The notes below the pieces were generated by a model. The model was not told the origin of the DNA, ran no database searches, and saw only the letters and a list, made by a program, of their open reading frames with translations. Source: Pantoea deleyi (GTDB lineage: Bacteria; Pseudomonadota; Gammaproteobacteria; Enterobacterales; Enterobacteriaceae). From it: a stretch of DNA of 64,000 nucleotides. Numbering within the stretch: position 1 is the stretch's first letter; every line of letters begins with the position of its first letter. The DNA lies in the NCBI RefSeq assembly GCF_022647325.1, contig NZ_CP071405.1, forward strand, positions 3,922,423 to 3,986,422, in the 5' to 3' direction. Positions 9,224-19,057 of this stretch are shown here, one piece after another. The position numbers and the translations under genes are program-made.

Positions 9224-11331
9224 GCCGCGCCATCCTCTTTCGCCGCCGCGGCAACCGGGTCGACTTTTTTACGTTTATCGTGGCGGCCCTTCCAGGTCAG
9301 CCAGAACAGCTCAAATACGGTACGGATAATGGTGCCCAGCGAAATCAGCGGGTTATCCTGCTTATACTCCGGCTGGATCCAGGCATCGGCGCGCGCCAGC
9401 ACCACCCGCACCAGCTCACGACGGCGCGCCAGCGGCATCGCCTCGAAGCGCAGGCGGATGCTCTCGCGATCGCCGGAAATCTTGCTGACCGGAATGGTGA
9501 TCGCGCCGGATTTCAGCAGCAGATCGATCTCTTCAATCTCATCCGACGCGTGGCGGCCGTCCGGCGCATCGAGCTGCGCACCGCCCATCGAAAGGTTACT
9601 GGTCTGGGTGCGTGATGAGATGCCGCTGGCGTAGTGGATAATCGCCGGGATCTGCACCTCCACGCGGATGGTTTTACGCACCTGCTTGGTTTCGCGGGCG
9701 ACGGCAATGGCCGCCATCAGGATGATCAGGCTGAAGATCGCCCAGCCAACGTTGAGGGCGATAACGTAAGGATCGACGCCAAAATAGTCATGCATCGTGG
9801 CACGGACGATGCCCGCCACGATCCCGATACCCAGCAGCAGCGCCACGATGACGTGCGGACGCACGATGTGGAAGTCGAAGAAGCCCTGATCCAGCACGCC
9901 GCCTTTATCGGTTACGTTGAACTTGCCATGCTTCGGCGACAGCAGGGTCAGCAGAGTCGGGATCACCAGATGGAAGCACATCACCGTCTCATAGATCTCC
10001 CCCCAGAAGGTGTAACGGAAACGGCCATTCATACGGGAGTTCACGTAGAGCGACATCACCAGGTGCGGCAGCACATACGCAAAGATGAGCGACGCCGAAG
10101 AGTGAATAATGTTCAGGTTAAACAGCAGGTAAGCCAGCGGCGCCGTCAGGAAGGCGACGCGCGGCAGGCCGAACTGGAAATGCAGCATAGCGTTGAGATA
10201 GCAGAGACGCTGCTGCCACTTCAGGCCACGGCCAAACAGCGGGTTATCGACACGGAAAATCTGCGTCATGCCGCGCGCCCAGCGGGTACGCTGGATGATA
10301 TGCAGGCCGAGACGCTCGGTCGCCAGACCGGCCGCCAGCGGGATCGATAAAAAGGCGGAGCCCCAGCCCAGGCGCTGCATTTTCAGGGCGGTGTGCGCAT
10401 CTTCGGTGACGGTTTCGACCGCAAAGCCGCCAATCTCTTCCAGCGCCGAACGGCGGATGACCGCACAGGAGCCACAGAAGAAGGTGGCGTTCCAGTTATC
10501 ATTGCCCTGCTGCACCGGACCATAGAACAGCGCGCCCTCATTCGGAATGCTGCGCGCCGCGCGCAGATTGCGTTCAAAGGGATCGGGCGAATAGAAGTAG
10601 TGCGGCGTCTGCAGCAGCGCCAGCTTCGGATCTTTCAGGAACGGCCCGACCGTCGCCTGCAGGAAGGTACGGGTCGCAACGTGGTCGCAGTCAAAGATGC
10701 AGATCAGCTCACCTTTAGTGATCTTCATCGCATGGTTGAGGTTGCCGGCCTTGGCGTGTCTGTTGTCGTCGCGGGTGATGTAGCCGACCCCGACATCCGC
10801 CGCGAAGCGGGCAAATTCGCTGCGCTTGCCATCATCCAGCAGATACACTTTCAGTTTGTCACGCGGATAATCAATACACTGCGCCGCCAGCACGGTGTCG
10901 CGCACCACGTCCAGACTTTCGTTATAGGACGGCACATAAATATCGACCGTCGGCCACAGTGTGGTGTCATCGGGTAAGGGTTCGATGGTGCGTTTTAATG
11001 GCCAGGTGGTCTGCAGGAAGCCCAGAATTAAGATCAGCCAGACATAAAGTTCCGCCAGATATAAGCCGATCCCCAGCAGTGCCTCGATCTCGGAATTAAA
11101 ATGCAGCGTCTCCGTCGTCCGCCACCAGATATAGCGGCTGGACATTAAGGCGGAGAGAATAACCATCACCACCGTTATTTTTCGGCTCTTGCTGAAGCCC
11201 AATAAAAACATCATGCCGATGCTGATCAGGCCAAAAATATACTGTTTCTGGCTGTCCATTGGCGTAATGATGATCACCGCAGCGACGGGTGCAAGCACCA
11301 GCAGCAGCAGGTAAAACCCGATTTTACTCAT
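9220..11331 (-). CDS. bcsA: BcsA, cellulose synthase catalytic subunit (UDP-forming)
   Basis: Inner-membrane GT2 glycosyltransferase that polymerises UDP-glucose and threads the glucan outward. The catalytic set is complete: DDG (165-167), DCD (213-215), TED (308-310) and QRTRW (346-350). Transmembrane helices flank the GT domain. A C-terminal PilZ domain is present, with RKTIR near residue 575 followed by NLSMGG, so c-di-GMP activation is expected. Length is 703 aa, shorter than E. coli BcsA, which has an N-terminal extension. It starts 49 bp after bcsQ and overlaps bcsB by 4 bp. Confidence 0.97.
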   Translation of the reverse strand: MSKIGFYLLLLVLAPVAAVIIITPMDSQKQYIFGLISIGMMFLLGFSKSRKITVVMVILSALMSSRYIWWRTTETLHFNSEIEALLGIGLYLAELYVWLILILGFLQTTWPLKRTIEPLPDDTTLWPTVDIYVPSYNESLDVVRDTVLAAQCIDYPRDKLKVYLLDDGKRSEFARFAADVGVGYITRDDNRHAKAGNLNHAMKITKGELICIFDCDHVATRTFLQATVGPFLKDPKLALLQTPHYFYSPDPFERNLRAARSIPNEGALFYGPVQQGNDNWNATFFCGSCAVIRRSALEEIGGFAVETVTEDAHTALKMQRLGWGSAFLSIPLAAGLATERLGLHIIQRTRWARGMTQIFRVDNPLFGRGLKWQQRLCYLNAMLHFQFGLPRVAFLTAPLAYLLFNLNIIHSSASLIFAYVLPHLVMSLYVNSRMNGRFRYTFWGEIYETVMCFHLVIPTLLTLLSPKHGKFNVTDKGGVLDQGFFDFHIVRPHVIVALLLGIGIVAGIVRATMHDYFGVDPYVIALNVGWAIFSLIILMAAIAVARETKQVRKTIRVEVQIPAIIHYASGISSRTQTSNLSMGGAQLDAPDGRHASDEIEEIDLLLKSGAITIPVSKISGDRESIRLRFEAMPLARRRELVRVVLARADAWIQPEYKQDNPLISLGTIIRTVFELFWLTWKGRHDKRKKVDPVAAAAKEDGAA

Positions 11332-11380
11332 GAGTCACCCTGAGAAGAGCTGTGTAAGTCAGTCACCTGGCCGAAGCTGG

Positions 11381-12184
11381 TTAATAGTGGCTGGTGCGGA
11401 TAGAGGCCTGCACTTCACCATTGCCGACGGTGATATTCAGAATGCTGCTGACGCGTTTGGCGATCAGTTCAATATCAAATGCGGCCGCCGATGCGGGGCT
11501 GAAATCATAAACCGACTGCTGAGACGCATTGGCTTCACCCACGCTTTCATCACGGTGAACCACGCCCAGTAAATTATCGCCCAGCCGCTGCTGCATAAAT
11601 GCGGTGACATCGCGATTAATATTCCGGCGGTTATCGCACTGGTTCAGAATAAAGTGGTGCCCCTGCTTATTATTAAGCGGTTTACCAATCATCCGGTTCT
11701 CTTCAATCTGCGGTAATAAAGAGACGGAGGCGGTATCGGCTAACATCACCACTAAATGCATATCGGCCAGCGCCGTCATCGCTTTAAGGGCAGGCCCCGG
11801 GCCAGGCGGAAAATCGGCCACGATCACCAGGCCCGGATAATTCAGGACCGTATCCAGGCCGCGCCGGATAAAGTGAGGATCCTTCATCAGGTTCTCTTCG
11901 AACCGTTCGCGCTGCGGCTCGGTAACGTCGCCGTAAGGCAGGACAAAGATATTGCCGCCGGTGGTGAGGATCGACTGACTCCAGTCCGCCTGCTCTTCTG
12001 AACGCGCCACAAAGCCGCGACCATCGTTCAGCGGCACGCCAAAGTGAAGACGCAGTGCATTCTGCACATCAAAGTCGATGGCCAGCACTTTGCTACCGGA
12101 TCGCGCCAGGCTCCAGGCCAGATTCGCCGCCAGCGTCGTTTTTCCCACGCCTCCCTTCGGCGAGCACACACAAACTAACGGCAT
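11381..12184 (-). CDS. bcsQ: BcsQ, ParA/MinD-like ATPase for cellulose synthase localisation
   Basis: A 267-aa MinD-type ATPase needed for cellulose production and placement of the synthase. The deviant Walker A motif KGGVGKTT is at residues 10-17, followed by IDFDVQN and VADFPPGPGP (Walker B region). The start overlaps the end of the upstream bcsO by 10 bp, so the two are probably coupled. The frame is intact; many laboratory E. coli K-12 strains carry a stop here. Confidence 0.95.
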   Translation of the reverse strand: MPLVCVCSPKGGVGKTTLAANLAWSLARSGSKVLAIDFDVQNALRLHFGVPLNDGRGFVARSEEQADWSQSILTTGGNIFVLPYGDVTEPQRERFEENLMKDPHFIRRGLDTVLNYPGLVIVADFPPGPGPALKAMTALADMHLVVMLADTASVSLLPQIEENRMIGKPLNNKQGHHFILNQCDNRRNINRDVTAFMQQRLGDNLLGVVHRDESVGEANASQQSVYDFSPASAAAFDIELIAKRVSSILNITVGNGEVQASIRTSHY

Positions 12185-12756
12185 AGCGCAATCTTCTCCA
12201 GTAACGGTTTGAGTAAGGTTTCTTTCGGCAGTTGCGTCTCGCGCGGACGGAACAGCGCACCAAAGCGTCCCGGTTCAGAAGCGTCTGCGGCCAGGGGCAT
12301 CGCGGGCTGAGGCGTCATAATCGCGGCGGGCCGGACCGGCACGACAGGCGGGGCATCCTGCGGCTGAGCCACAGGGCGCGGCGGCGGGGGCGGAAAGAGC
12401 GAGGCCGCGTGACTGTCCGTCCTGGCGGGCGCGGGCATCGCGCTGCCTGACAGGCTATCCAGGATCGACGTACCCGCCCCCAGGGCCGGTTGCGCGCTCA
12501 GCGTGGCATGGCGAGGCGGTGCCTCGGGCGGCGGCGCCGTAAACTCATCACCGCGCAGCGGCTGAGGTTGTGGCAGGTCAATACGCTGACCGCCGCTGAA
12601 CGGCGTCTGATTGTCCTCTTTCGCCAGCTGGCGAATCAGCGCCCATTTACTGTGTTCCGCCGCTTCCTGCGCCTGACCAGACATATCTTTAAAGTCGATG
12701 TCGAGCGTTTGCGTTTTCTCTTTAAAACGCTGCAAATCATCGTAATTATTCTTCAT
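12175..12756 (-). CDS. bcsO: Proline-rich cellulose accessory protein (BcsO/BcsP type) with BcsR-like N-terminus
   Basis: First gene of the operon, 193 aa. Residues ~4-48 (DLQRFKEK ... LDIDFKDMS ... WALIRQLAKE) resemble the short E. coli protein BcsR, which acts with BcsQ. The remainder is rich in Pro, Ala and Gln with PPPPP-like runs, which fits the BcsO/BcsP description. I cannot decide between the names BcsO and BcsP without a profile search. The likely role is to partner BcsQ in assembling the synthase at the inner membrane. Confidence 0.7.
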   Translation of the reverse strand: MKNNYDDLQRFKEKTQTLDIDFKDMSGQAQEAAEHSKWALIRQLAKEDNQTPFSGGQRIDLPQPQPLRGDEFTAPPPEAPPRHATLSAQPALGAGTSILDSLSGSAMPAPARTDSHAASLFPPPPPRPVAQPQDAPPVVPVRPAAIMTPQPAMPLAADASEPGRFGALFRPRETQLPKETLLKPLLEKIALCR

Positions 12757-13229
12757 CAGCCATGGCCTGCAACAGGGGGGAAATTTTTCCGGAATATAGC
12801 ATATCCCTTTAATGATGGTCAGAAAAATCTGATTACAAAAAAAGCGGATTCAATAAATCGGTTTAATCATAAAGATTCTTTTTGAGCCGGATAACGCCAT
12901 TACCGGCCTATTAATCCTGATAATTAATAATTATTTCTTAAGTTAAATCCGTCAGAAGTGTTTTAGTAATTTTTACGATTTATCCGTGCTGATAACCGCG
13001 GGTACTGCCAGGCGGGCTGAGATAAATCGCTGCAGAAACGGCAACAGGCGTGCTGCGCGCAGAGCCTGAAGCGGAAGGCGCCGCGGAGGGATTGAAAGTA
13101 TTTATCTTTTTCCTCGCTGAGCCTCAGTCAGAAAAAAATCAGGTGAAATGTATTAACGGAAAAAAGGGGAACAGCGTCACAGCGTCATTGCCGATCCGCC
13201 TGTGATGCGGTCTGCCGCTGAGTTGAGAT
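12757..13229. promoter_or_regulatory. AT-rich intergenic region upstream of the bcs operon
   Basis: A 473-bp non-coding stretch. The part nearest bcsO (about 12780-12990) is strongly AT-rich and contains palindromic stretches such as ataattaataattat, unlike the GC-rich genes around it. It must contain the bcs operon promoter (minus strand). I could not assign a -10/-35 pair with confidence, and no ORF looks credible. Confidence 0.5.
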
Positions 13230-13254
13230 AAAAAAAGGCTCCAGAACAGAGCCT
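13230..13254 (-). terminator. Rho-independent terminator of the dpp operon
   Basis: A 6-bp GC-rich stem (AGGCTC/GAGCCT, arms 13236-13241 and 13249-13254) is followed on the minus strand by a run of seven T residues. It lies about 75 bp past the dppF stop. Confidence 0.85.
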
Positions 13255-13286
13255 CAGGCCGGGAGAACCGCGTCAGCATTGACGAT

Positions 13287-13319
13287 GGCCTGTGCGCTTA
13301 AGCAGTCAGCGCACAGGCC
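13287..13319. repeat. Long inverted repeat just after dppF
   Basis: A perfect 11-bp inverted repeat (GGCCTGTGCGC / GCGCACAGGCC) with an 11-nt loop sits 9 bp after the dppF stop and upstream of the U-tract terminator. It may protect the 3' end of the dpp transcript. No T-run follows. Confidence 0.6.
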
Positions 13320-13327
13320 GCGCCGCC

Positions 13328-14350
13328 TCAGCTGACCTTCTCTGCCACACCCACCGGCTGGTTTTCATCCTGATCCACAGCGAAACAGGCAATCTCCTGC
13401 CCGCCGTAGTTTTTCAGCTTCGGCTGCAGCTGGACACAGGTACCAAAACGACGATGGCAGCGCGCATTGAAGGCGCAGCCCGGCGGCGGATTGAGCGGGC
13501 TGGGCAGCTCGCCGGTCAGCTTAATACGTTCGCGGCGGTCGTCCGGGTTCAGACGCGGCGTCGCGGAGAGCAGAGCCTGGGTGTAAGGATGGCGGGGGTT
13601 AGAGAAGATCGCCTCTTTACTCCCCTTCTCGACGCAGCGGCCGAGATACATCACCATCACCTCATCGGCAATGTGCTCCACGACCGACAGATCGTGCGAG
13701 ATGAAGACGTAAGAGAGCCCCATATCCTGTTGCAGATCCATCATCAGGTTAAGCACCTGGGCGCGCACCGAGACGTCGAGCGCGGAAACCGGCTCATCGG
13801 CGATCAGGACATCCGGATCGAGCATCAGCCCGCGCGCGATAGCGATACGCTGACGCTGACCGCCGGAGAACATGTGCGGATAGCGGTCGTAATGCTCGGT
13901 CTTCAGACCCACTTTCGCCATCATCTCCAGCGTCTTTTCGCGGCGTTCCGCTTTGGTAAGCGAGGTGTTGATGACCAGTGGCTCTTCCAGAATCTGGCTG
14001 ACTTTTTTACGCGGATTGAGCGAGCCGTACGGGTTCTGGAACACGATCTGGATTTTCTGACGACGCAGTTTCTGCGCCTGAGGATCGTGCTTCAGCAGAT
14101 CCTGACCGTGCCAGTAAAGCTGGCCTTCGGTCGGCGTTTCAATCATGGTCAGCAGGCGGCCCAGGGTGGATTTACCACAGCCGGACTCCCCGACCACCGC
14201 CAGGGTTTTGCCCCGCTCCAGATTAAAAGAGACGCCATCCAGCGCTTTAACCAGGCGCTCCTGACCAAACAGCCCCTTCTTCACCGGGTAGTGCTTCTTC
14301 AGATCGATGGCCTGCAGCAGGAACTGATCTTTATTGGTTTCATGACTCAT
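13328..14350 (-). CDS. dppF: DppF, dipeptide ABC transporter ATPase
   Basis: Second ATPase of the dipeptide importer. It has Walker [10 protein letters not shown], signature [14 protein letters not shown], Walker [13 protein letters not shown] and the C-terminal oligopeptide-transporter domain ([21 protein letters not shown]). I chose the ATG at 14350 (MSHETNKD, 340 aa). The longer frame upstream overlaps dppD coding sequence and has no counterpart in the E. coli protein. It overlaps dppD by 11 bp. Confidence 0.96.
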   Translation of the reverse strand: MSHETNKDQFLLQAIDLKKHYPVKKGLFGQERLVKALDGVSFNLERGKTLAVVGESGCGKSTLGRLLTMIETPTEGQLYWHGQDLLKHDPQAQKLRRQKIQIVFQNPYGSLNPRKKVSQILEEPLVINTSLTKAERREKTLEMMAKVGLKTEHYDRYPHMFSGGQRQRIAIARGLMLDPDVLIADEPVSALDVSVRAQVLNLMMDLQQDMGLSYVFISHDLSVVEHIADEVMVMYLGRCVEKGSKEAIFSNPRHPYTQALLSATPRLNPDDRRERIKLTGELPSPLNPPPGCAFNARCHRRFGTCVQLQPKLKNYGGQEIACFAVDQDENQPVGVAEKVS

Positions 14351-15326
14351 AAGTTGGTCTCCCGGCATCGTCCAGCGGATAGTGACACTTGGACTGGCGT
14401 CCTGGAATGGTGCGCAGTTCAGGTTCTTCCTGACGACAGCGGTCAGTCGCATACGGGCAGCGTGGATTCAGCAGGCAGCCAATCGGACGGTCATACTTGC
14501 CCGGCACCACGCCCGGCAGTGAGGCCAGACGCGCTTTGTCTGCCGCAAACTCCGGCAGCGCACGCAGCAGCGCCTGCGTATAGGGATGGCGCGGCGCTTT
14601 GAAGATATCGCCGGCTTTGCCGCTCTCCACCACCTGACCGGCATACATCACGATAATGTGGTGCGCCGCTTCGGCCACCAGTGCCAGATCGTGCGTAATC
14701 AGGATCAGCGCCATGTTCTCCTGACGCTGCAGCTCCAGCAGCAGCTCGATGATCTGCGCCTGGATGGTCACGTCGAGCGCCGTGGTCGGCTCATCGGCGA
14801 TTAACAGCTTAGGCCGGCAGGCGATCGCCATAGCAATCATCACGCGCTGACTCATCCCGCCCGACAGCTGATGCGGATAGACATCGAGTCGTGAGGCAGG
14901 ATCGGGAATACCGACCTGATTGAGCAGGTCGATCGCCCGCTGACGGCGGGTGCGTTTGTTGCCGCCCTGATGCACCTTGATTGCTTCCATAATCTGGTAG
15001 CCCACGGTGTAGCAGGGGTTGAGGCTGGTCATCGGATCCTGGAAAATCATCGCCACTTCTGCGCCCACCAGCTGGCGGCGCTCTTTTTCGGAGATGCGTT
15101 TCAGGTCGCGCTGGTTGAACTCCAGCTTTTCCGCCATCACTTTGCCAGGGAAATCGATCAGGCCCATGATCGCCAGTGAGCTGACCGACTTGCCGGAGCC
15201 GGACTCGCCCACAATGCCCACGACCTGGCCCTGCTCAACCTGATAACTGATGCGGTCAACCGCGCGGAACGGTGCTTTCTCGTCGCCGAAATGCACCGAC
15301 AGTTTGTCTACATTTAATAACGCCAT
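14340..15326 (-). CDS. dppD: DppD, dipeptide ABC transporter ATPase
   Basis: First ATPase of the importer, 328 aa. It shows Walker A GESGSGKS, signature [14 protein letters not shown], Walker [13 protein letters not shown] and the H-loop ITHDLAL. The C-terminal cysteines ([14 protein letters not shown]) belong to the oligopeptide/dipeptide ABC C-terminal domain, which often binds an Fe-S cluster. It follows dppC by 12 bp and overlaps dppF. Confidence 0.96.
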   Translation of the reverse strand: MALLNVDKLSVHFGDEKAPFRAVDRISYQVEQGQVVGIVGESGSGKSVSSLAIMGLIDFPGKVMAEKLEFNQRDLKRISEKERRQLVGAEVAMIFQDPMTSLNPCYTVGYQIMEAIKVHQGGNKRTRRQRAIDLLNQVGIPDPASRLDVYPHQLSGGMSQRVMIAMAIACRPKLLIADEPTTALDVTIQAQIIELLLELQRQENMALILITHDLALVAEAAHHIIVMYAGQVVESGKAGDIFKAPRHPYTQALLRALPEFAADKARLASLPGVVPGKYDRPIGCLLNPRCPYATDRCRQEEPELRTIPGRQSKCHYPLDDAGRPTYES

Positions 15327-15338
15327 CTCGGTGCCTCT

Positions 15339-16241
15339 TTACTGCTTGAGTTTCGGGTCGAGTGCATCGCGCAAACCATCGCCCATCAGGTTAAATGCCA
15401 GCACGGTCAGCAGAATGACCAGTCCGGGGAAGGTCACCACCCACCAGGCACTTTGCGCATACTGCAGAACGTCGGAGAGCATGGTGCCCCACTCCGGCGT
15501 TGGCGGTTGCGCACCCATACCGAGAAAGCCCAACGCCGCCATATCGAGAATGGCGTTGGAGAAACCTAATGAAGCCTGCACGATCAGCGGTGCCAGGCAG
15601 TTAGGCAGAATATTCACGAACATCTGGCGCAGCATACCGGCGCCCGCGACGCCGGAGGCGGTCACGTAGTCGCGGTTGACTTCCACCAGCACCGCCGCGC
15701 GCGTCAGACGGATATAGTGCGGCAGCGCCACAAAGGTCAGTGCAATCGAAGCGTTAACGATGGACGGACCAAAAATGGCGACCAGCACCAGCGCCAGCAG
15801 CAGGCTGGGCAGCGCCAGCATGATATCGACCAGACGCATGATGGTGGCATCGACCACGCCGCCGAGATAGCCCGCCAGCAGACCGAAGATCACGCCGAAA
15901 ATCAGCGACAGCACCACCACCAGACAGCCCACCAGCAGCGACAGGCGCGCACCAAACATCAGGCGCGACAGCACGTCGCGGCCGACATCGTCGGTGCCCA
16001 GAATGTAGCTCCAGCTCCCGCCATCCTGCCAGACCGGCGGATGCAGCAGCGCATCGCGGAACTGCTCAGCCGGCGAATGCGGGGCCAGCACATCGGCGAA
16101 GATGGCGCACAGCAGCACAATGATGATGTAGACCAGGCCAATTACCGCGCCTTTGTTACGTTTAAAGTAGTGCCAGAATTCCTGAAACGGGGTCATCGGC
16201 TTGGGTGCAACGTTAACGCTGCCGGGTTCAACAACAGACAT
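15339..16241 (-). CDS. dppC: DppC, dipeptide ABC transporter permease
   Basis: A 300-aa inner-membrane permease with six predicted helices. The N-terminal cytoplasmic segment (FQEFWHYFKRNKGAVIGL) and the EAA-like loop (VTASGVAGAGMLRQMFVNILPN) are typical of OppC/DppC proteins. It pairs with DppB to form the channel and starts 9 bp after dppB. Confidence 0.96.
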   Translation of the reverse strand: MSVVEPGSVNVAPKPMTPFQEFWHYFKRNKGAVIGLVYIIIVLLCAIFADVLAPHSPAEQFRDALLHPPVWQDGGSWSYILGTDDVGRDVLSRLMFGARLSLLVGCLVVVLSLIFGVIFGLLAGYLGGVVDATIMRLVDIMLALPSLLLALVLVAIFGPSIVNASIALTFVALPHYIRLTRAAVLVEVNRDYVTASGVAGAGMLRQMFVNILPNCLAPLIVQASLGFSNAILDMAALGFLGMGAQPPTPEWGTMLSDVLQYAQSAWWVVTFPGLVILLTVLAFNLMGDGLRDALDPKLKQ

Positions 16242-16250
16242 GATGCCCCC

Positions 16251-17270
16251 TTATTTCTTGTGACGTATGCGCGGGTTCACCACGCCATACAGCAGATCAA
16301 CCAGCAGGTTGACCAGAATAATCAGAACGGCGGTCAGCAGCACACCGCCCTGCACGACCGGATAGTCGCGGCGCTGCAACGCTTCAATCAGCCAGCGGCC
16401 CAGACCCGGCCAGGAGAAGATGGTCTCGGTCAGAATCGCCCCGGCCAGCAGCGTGCCGACCTGCAGACCAATCACCGTTACCACCGGCAGCATGGCGTTG
16501 CGCAGCGCATGCACCACGATTACGCGCATCCGGGTTAAGCCCTTGGCGCGCGCCGTACGGATGTAATCTTCACCCAGAACTTCGAGCATGGCCGAGCGCG
16601 TCATACGCACAATCACCGCCAGCGGAATGGTGCCGAGGACGATGGCAGGCAGGATCATGTGCATCACCGCATCGTGGAAATCACCCGGCTCGCCCCAGAA
16701 GAAGGTATCGATCAGCATAAAGCCGGTCAGCGGCAGGGTGTCGTCCAGGAAGACGCTGTCGCCCACCCGCCCGGACACCGGCGTCAGGTTAAACTGCACC
16801 GAGACCAGCATGATCAGCATGATGCCCCACCAGAAAATCGGCATGGAGTAGCCGGTCAGTGAGATGCCTACCGCCGTATGGTCGAAAATCGAGCCACGTT
16901 TCACGGCCGCCAGGACTCCCACCGGGATGCCGATAGCGACGGCGAAGATCATGGCGCAGATGCCAAGTTCCAGCGTCGCTTTGAAGCGCGGCACGAACTC
17001 ATCCCAGACCGGGATGCGGCTCTTCAGTGAAATGCCGAGGTCGCCATGCAACACGCCGTTGATGTAGTTCAGATACTGTTTCCACAGCGGCTGATCCAGA
17101 CCCAGCAGCGCCATTAACTGTGCATGACGTTCAGGTGAAATACCGCGCTCGCCCGCCATGATCAGGACCGGGTCGCCGGGGATCATGTGAACAAACGCGA
17201 AGGTAAGTAATGTAATGCCGATAAACGTTGGGATGACAAGGCCCAGACGTCGGAGTATGAACTGCAGCAT
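16251..17270 (-). CDS. dppB: DppB, dipeptide ABC transporter permease
   Basis: A 339-aa permease. The start MLQFILRRLGLVIPTFIGIT is characteristic of the DppB/OppB family, as are HMIPGDPVLIMAGERG and the EAA loop (YIRTARAKGLTRMRV). The end (LLYGVVNPRIRHK) also matches. It is separated from dppA by 170 bp containing hairpins, a typical arrangement for lowering permease expression relative to the binding protein. Confidence 0.97.
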   Translation of the reverse strand: MLQFILRRLGLVIPTFIGITLLTFAFVHMIPGDPVLIMAGERGISPERHAQLMALLGLDQPLWKQYLNYINGVLHGDLGISLKSRIPVWDEFVPRFKATLELGICAMIFAVAIGIPVGVLAAVKRGSIFDHTAVGISLTGYSMPIFWWGIMLIMLVSVQFNLTPVSGRVGDSVFLDDTLPLTGFMLIDTFFWGEPGDFHDAVMHMILPAIVLGTIPLAVIVRMTRSAMLEVLGEDYIRTARAKGLTRMRVIVVHALRNAMLPVVTVIGLQVGTLLAGAILTETIFSWPGLGRWLIEALQRRDYPVVQGGVLLTAVLIILVNLLVDLLYGVVNPRIRHKK

Positions 17271-17440
17271 AATCCGGTTTCTCTCTTGTCCGCGCGACCG
17301 TCGCCGCGAGGGGGGTTATTGCTTACATCTGACGATCGGGTAGGCCCGACCGCGACGCAGACAGGCTGCGCCTCTACCGTTTCCAGTAAAACAGGGAGAT
17401 AGAGCCGGGGCGACGCGCAGCCGCCCCGGAAATGCGACAA
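17271..17440 (-). repeat. dppA-dppB intergenic hairpins, REP-like
   Basis: The gap holds at least one strong hairpin (8-bp arms 17405-17412 and 17422-17429, CCGGGGCG/CGCCCCGG) and other GC-rich palindromic stretches. The 14-mer at 17368-17381 (GCGCCTCTACCGTT) recurs at 58963-58976, another intergenic site. This suggests a dispersed REP-like family that shapes dppA versus dppBCDF mRNA levels. Confidence 0.5.
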
Positions 17441-19051
17441 TTATTCGTTAATGTCTACCTGGGCAAAGTAGTGTCCGCCCAGCGGATCGACTTTGTACCC
17501 GGTGACTTTCTTGCTGACCGGTTCATAGACCGTTGAGTGCGCAATCATCAGCGCCGGTGCCTGGTCATGCATTACAACCTGAGCCTGCTTGTAGTACTCG
17601 ATGCGCTTCGCCTGATCGGCGGTGGCGCGGGCTGGCTGAATCTGATCCTCGAAGGACTTGTCACACCAGCGCGAGTAGTTAGAGCCATCTTTGGCTGCAG
17701 AACAGCTGAACAGCGTCGCCAGGAAGTTATCCGGGTCACCGTTGTCGCCGGTCCAGCCCATCATGACGGTCTGGTGCTCGCCCGCTTTAGCACGCTTCAG
17801 ATATTCGCCCCACTCGTAGGTGACGATTTTGGCTTTCACGCCAATCTTCGCCCAGTCGCTCTGGATCATCTCCGCCATGCGGCGTGCGTTCGGGTTGTAA
17901 GGACGCTGAACCGGCATCGCCCACAGGTCGATGGAGAAACCGTCCGCCATGCCCGCTTCTTTCAGCAGCGCTTTGGCTTTCTCAGGATCGTAAGCGTAAT
18001 CTTTCACCGCGTCGTTATAGCCCCACATTGTTGGTGGGATCAGGTTCTTAGCCGGCTGGCCTGCACCCTGATAAACGGCGTCGATGATCGCCTTTTTGTT
18101 GACCGCCATGGTCAGTGCCTGACGCACTTTCAGATTATCCAGCGGTTTTTTCTCAACGTTGTACGACAGATAACCGACGTTCAGGCCAGCCTGCTCATAC
18201 AGGTTGATGTTCTTATCCTGCTTCATACGGGCGATGTCAGCCGGGTTCGGGTACGGCATCACCTGGCATTCGCCTTTCTGCAGCTTGGCGTAACGCACGG
18301 ACGCATCTGGCGTGATTGAGAAGACCAGGCGATCGATTTTAGGCTTGGTGCCCCAGTAATCCGGGTTCGCTTTATACAGGATGCGGGAATCTTTCTGGTA
18401 CTGCAGCAGCTGGAACGGCCCGGTACCCACCGGATTCAGGTCGACGTTCTGCGGGGTGCCCGCTTTCAGCATGTTGTCGGCGTACTCTTTCGACAGAATT
18501 GAGGCGAAGTCCATACCGAGGTCGGCCAGGAACGGCGCTTCAGGACGTGTCAGCACGAAGCGCACGGTGTGGTCGTCCACTTTTTCGACTTTGCTGATCA
18601 GCTTCGGCATGTCCATGCCTTCGAAATATTCGTAGCTGCCGCCGGAAACGCCGTGGTAGGCGTTATTTTTGTCCAGCTGGCGCTCGAAGGTGAACACCAC
18701 ATCATCCGCGTTAAATTCGCGCGTCGGTTTGAAATCTTTGGTGGTCTGCCACTTCACGCCTTTACGCAGGTGGAAGGTGTAGGTTTTACCGTCTTCGCTG
18801 ACATCCCATTTCTCTGCCAGCGCCGCGTGCAGTTCGGTGGTACCGATGGTGAACTCAACCAGTCGGTTGTAGATCTGACGTGAGCTGGCATCGTAGGTGG
18901 TGCCCGAGGTGAACAGCTGCGGGTTAAAGCCTTCCGGCGAACCTTCAGAACAGTAAACCAGGGTTTTTGCCTGAACACCGGCGGCGACAGTCATAGCAAT
19001 CAGGCTCAGACCGACCTTCAGCATCCCGGATTTAGCCAGGGAGTTGATCAT
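17441..19051 (-). CDS. dppA: DppA, periplasmic dipeptide-binding protein
   Basis: Solute-binding protein of the dipeptide importer (SBP family 5), 536 aa. The signal peptide ends VAAGVQAK, and the mature protein begins KTLVYCSEGSPEGFNPQ. In E. coli DppA binds dipeptides, and haem or 5-aminolevulinate can also enter through the system. It is the first gene of the operon. The ATG at 19051 has a GGAG ribosome site six bases upstream. Confidence 0.97.
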   Translation of the reverse strand: MINSLAKSGMLKVGLSLIAMTVAAGVQAKTLVYCSEGSPEGFNPQLFTSGTTYDASSRQIYNRLVEFTIGTTELHAALAEKWDVSEDGKTYTFHLRKGVKWQTTKDFKPTREFNADDVVFTFERQLDKNNAYHGVSGGSYEYFEGMDMPKLISKVEKVDDHTVRFVLTRPEAPFLADLGMDFASILSKEYADNMLKAGTPQNVDLNPVGTGPFQLLQYQKDSRILYKANPDYWGTKPKIDRLVFSITPDASVRYAKLQKGECQVMPYPNPADIARMKQDKNINLYEQAGLNVGYLSYNVEKKPLDNLKVRQALTMAVNKKAIIDAVYQGAGQPAKNLIPPTMWGYNDAVKDYAYDPEKAKALLKEAGMADGFSIDLWAMPVQRPYNPNARRMAEMIQSDWAKIGVKAKIVTYEWGEYLKRAKAGEHQTVMMGWTGDNGDPDNFLATLFSCSAAKDGSNYSRWCDKSFEDQIQPARATADQAKRIEYYKQAQVVMHDQAPALMIAHSTVYEPVSKKVTGYKVDPLGGHYFAQVDINE

Positions 19052-19057
19052 GCTTTT

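Noticed and set aside
15717..16538. A 273-codon plus-strand frame opposite dppC/dppB
   Set aside because: Antisense shadow, His/Gln/Arg-rich and crossing the dppB-dppC boundary; both dpp genes are fully supported.
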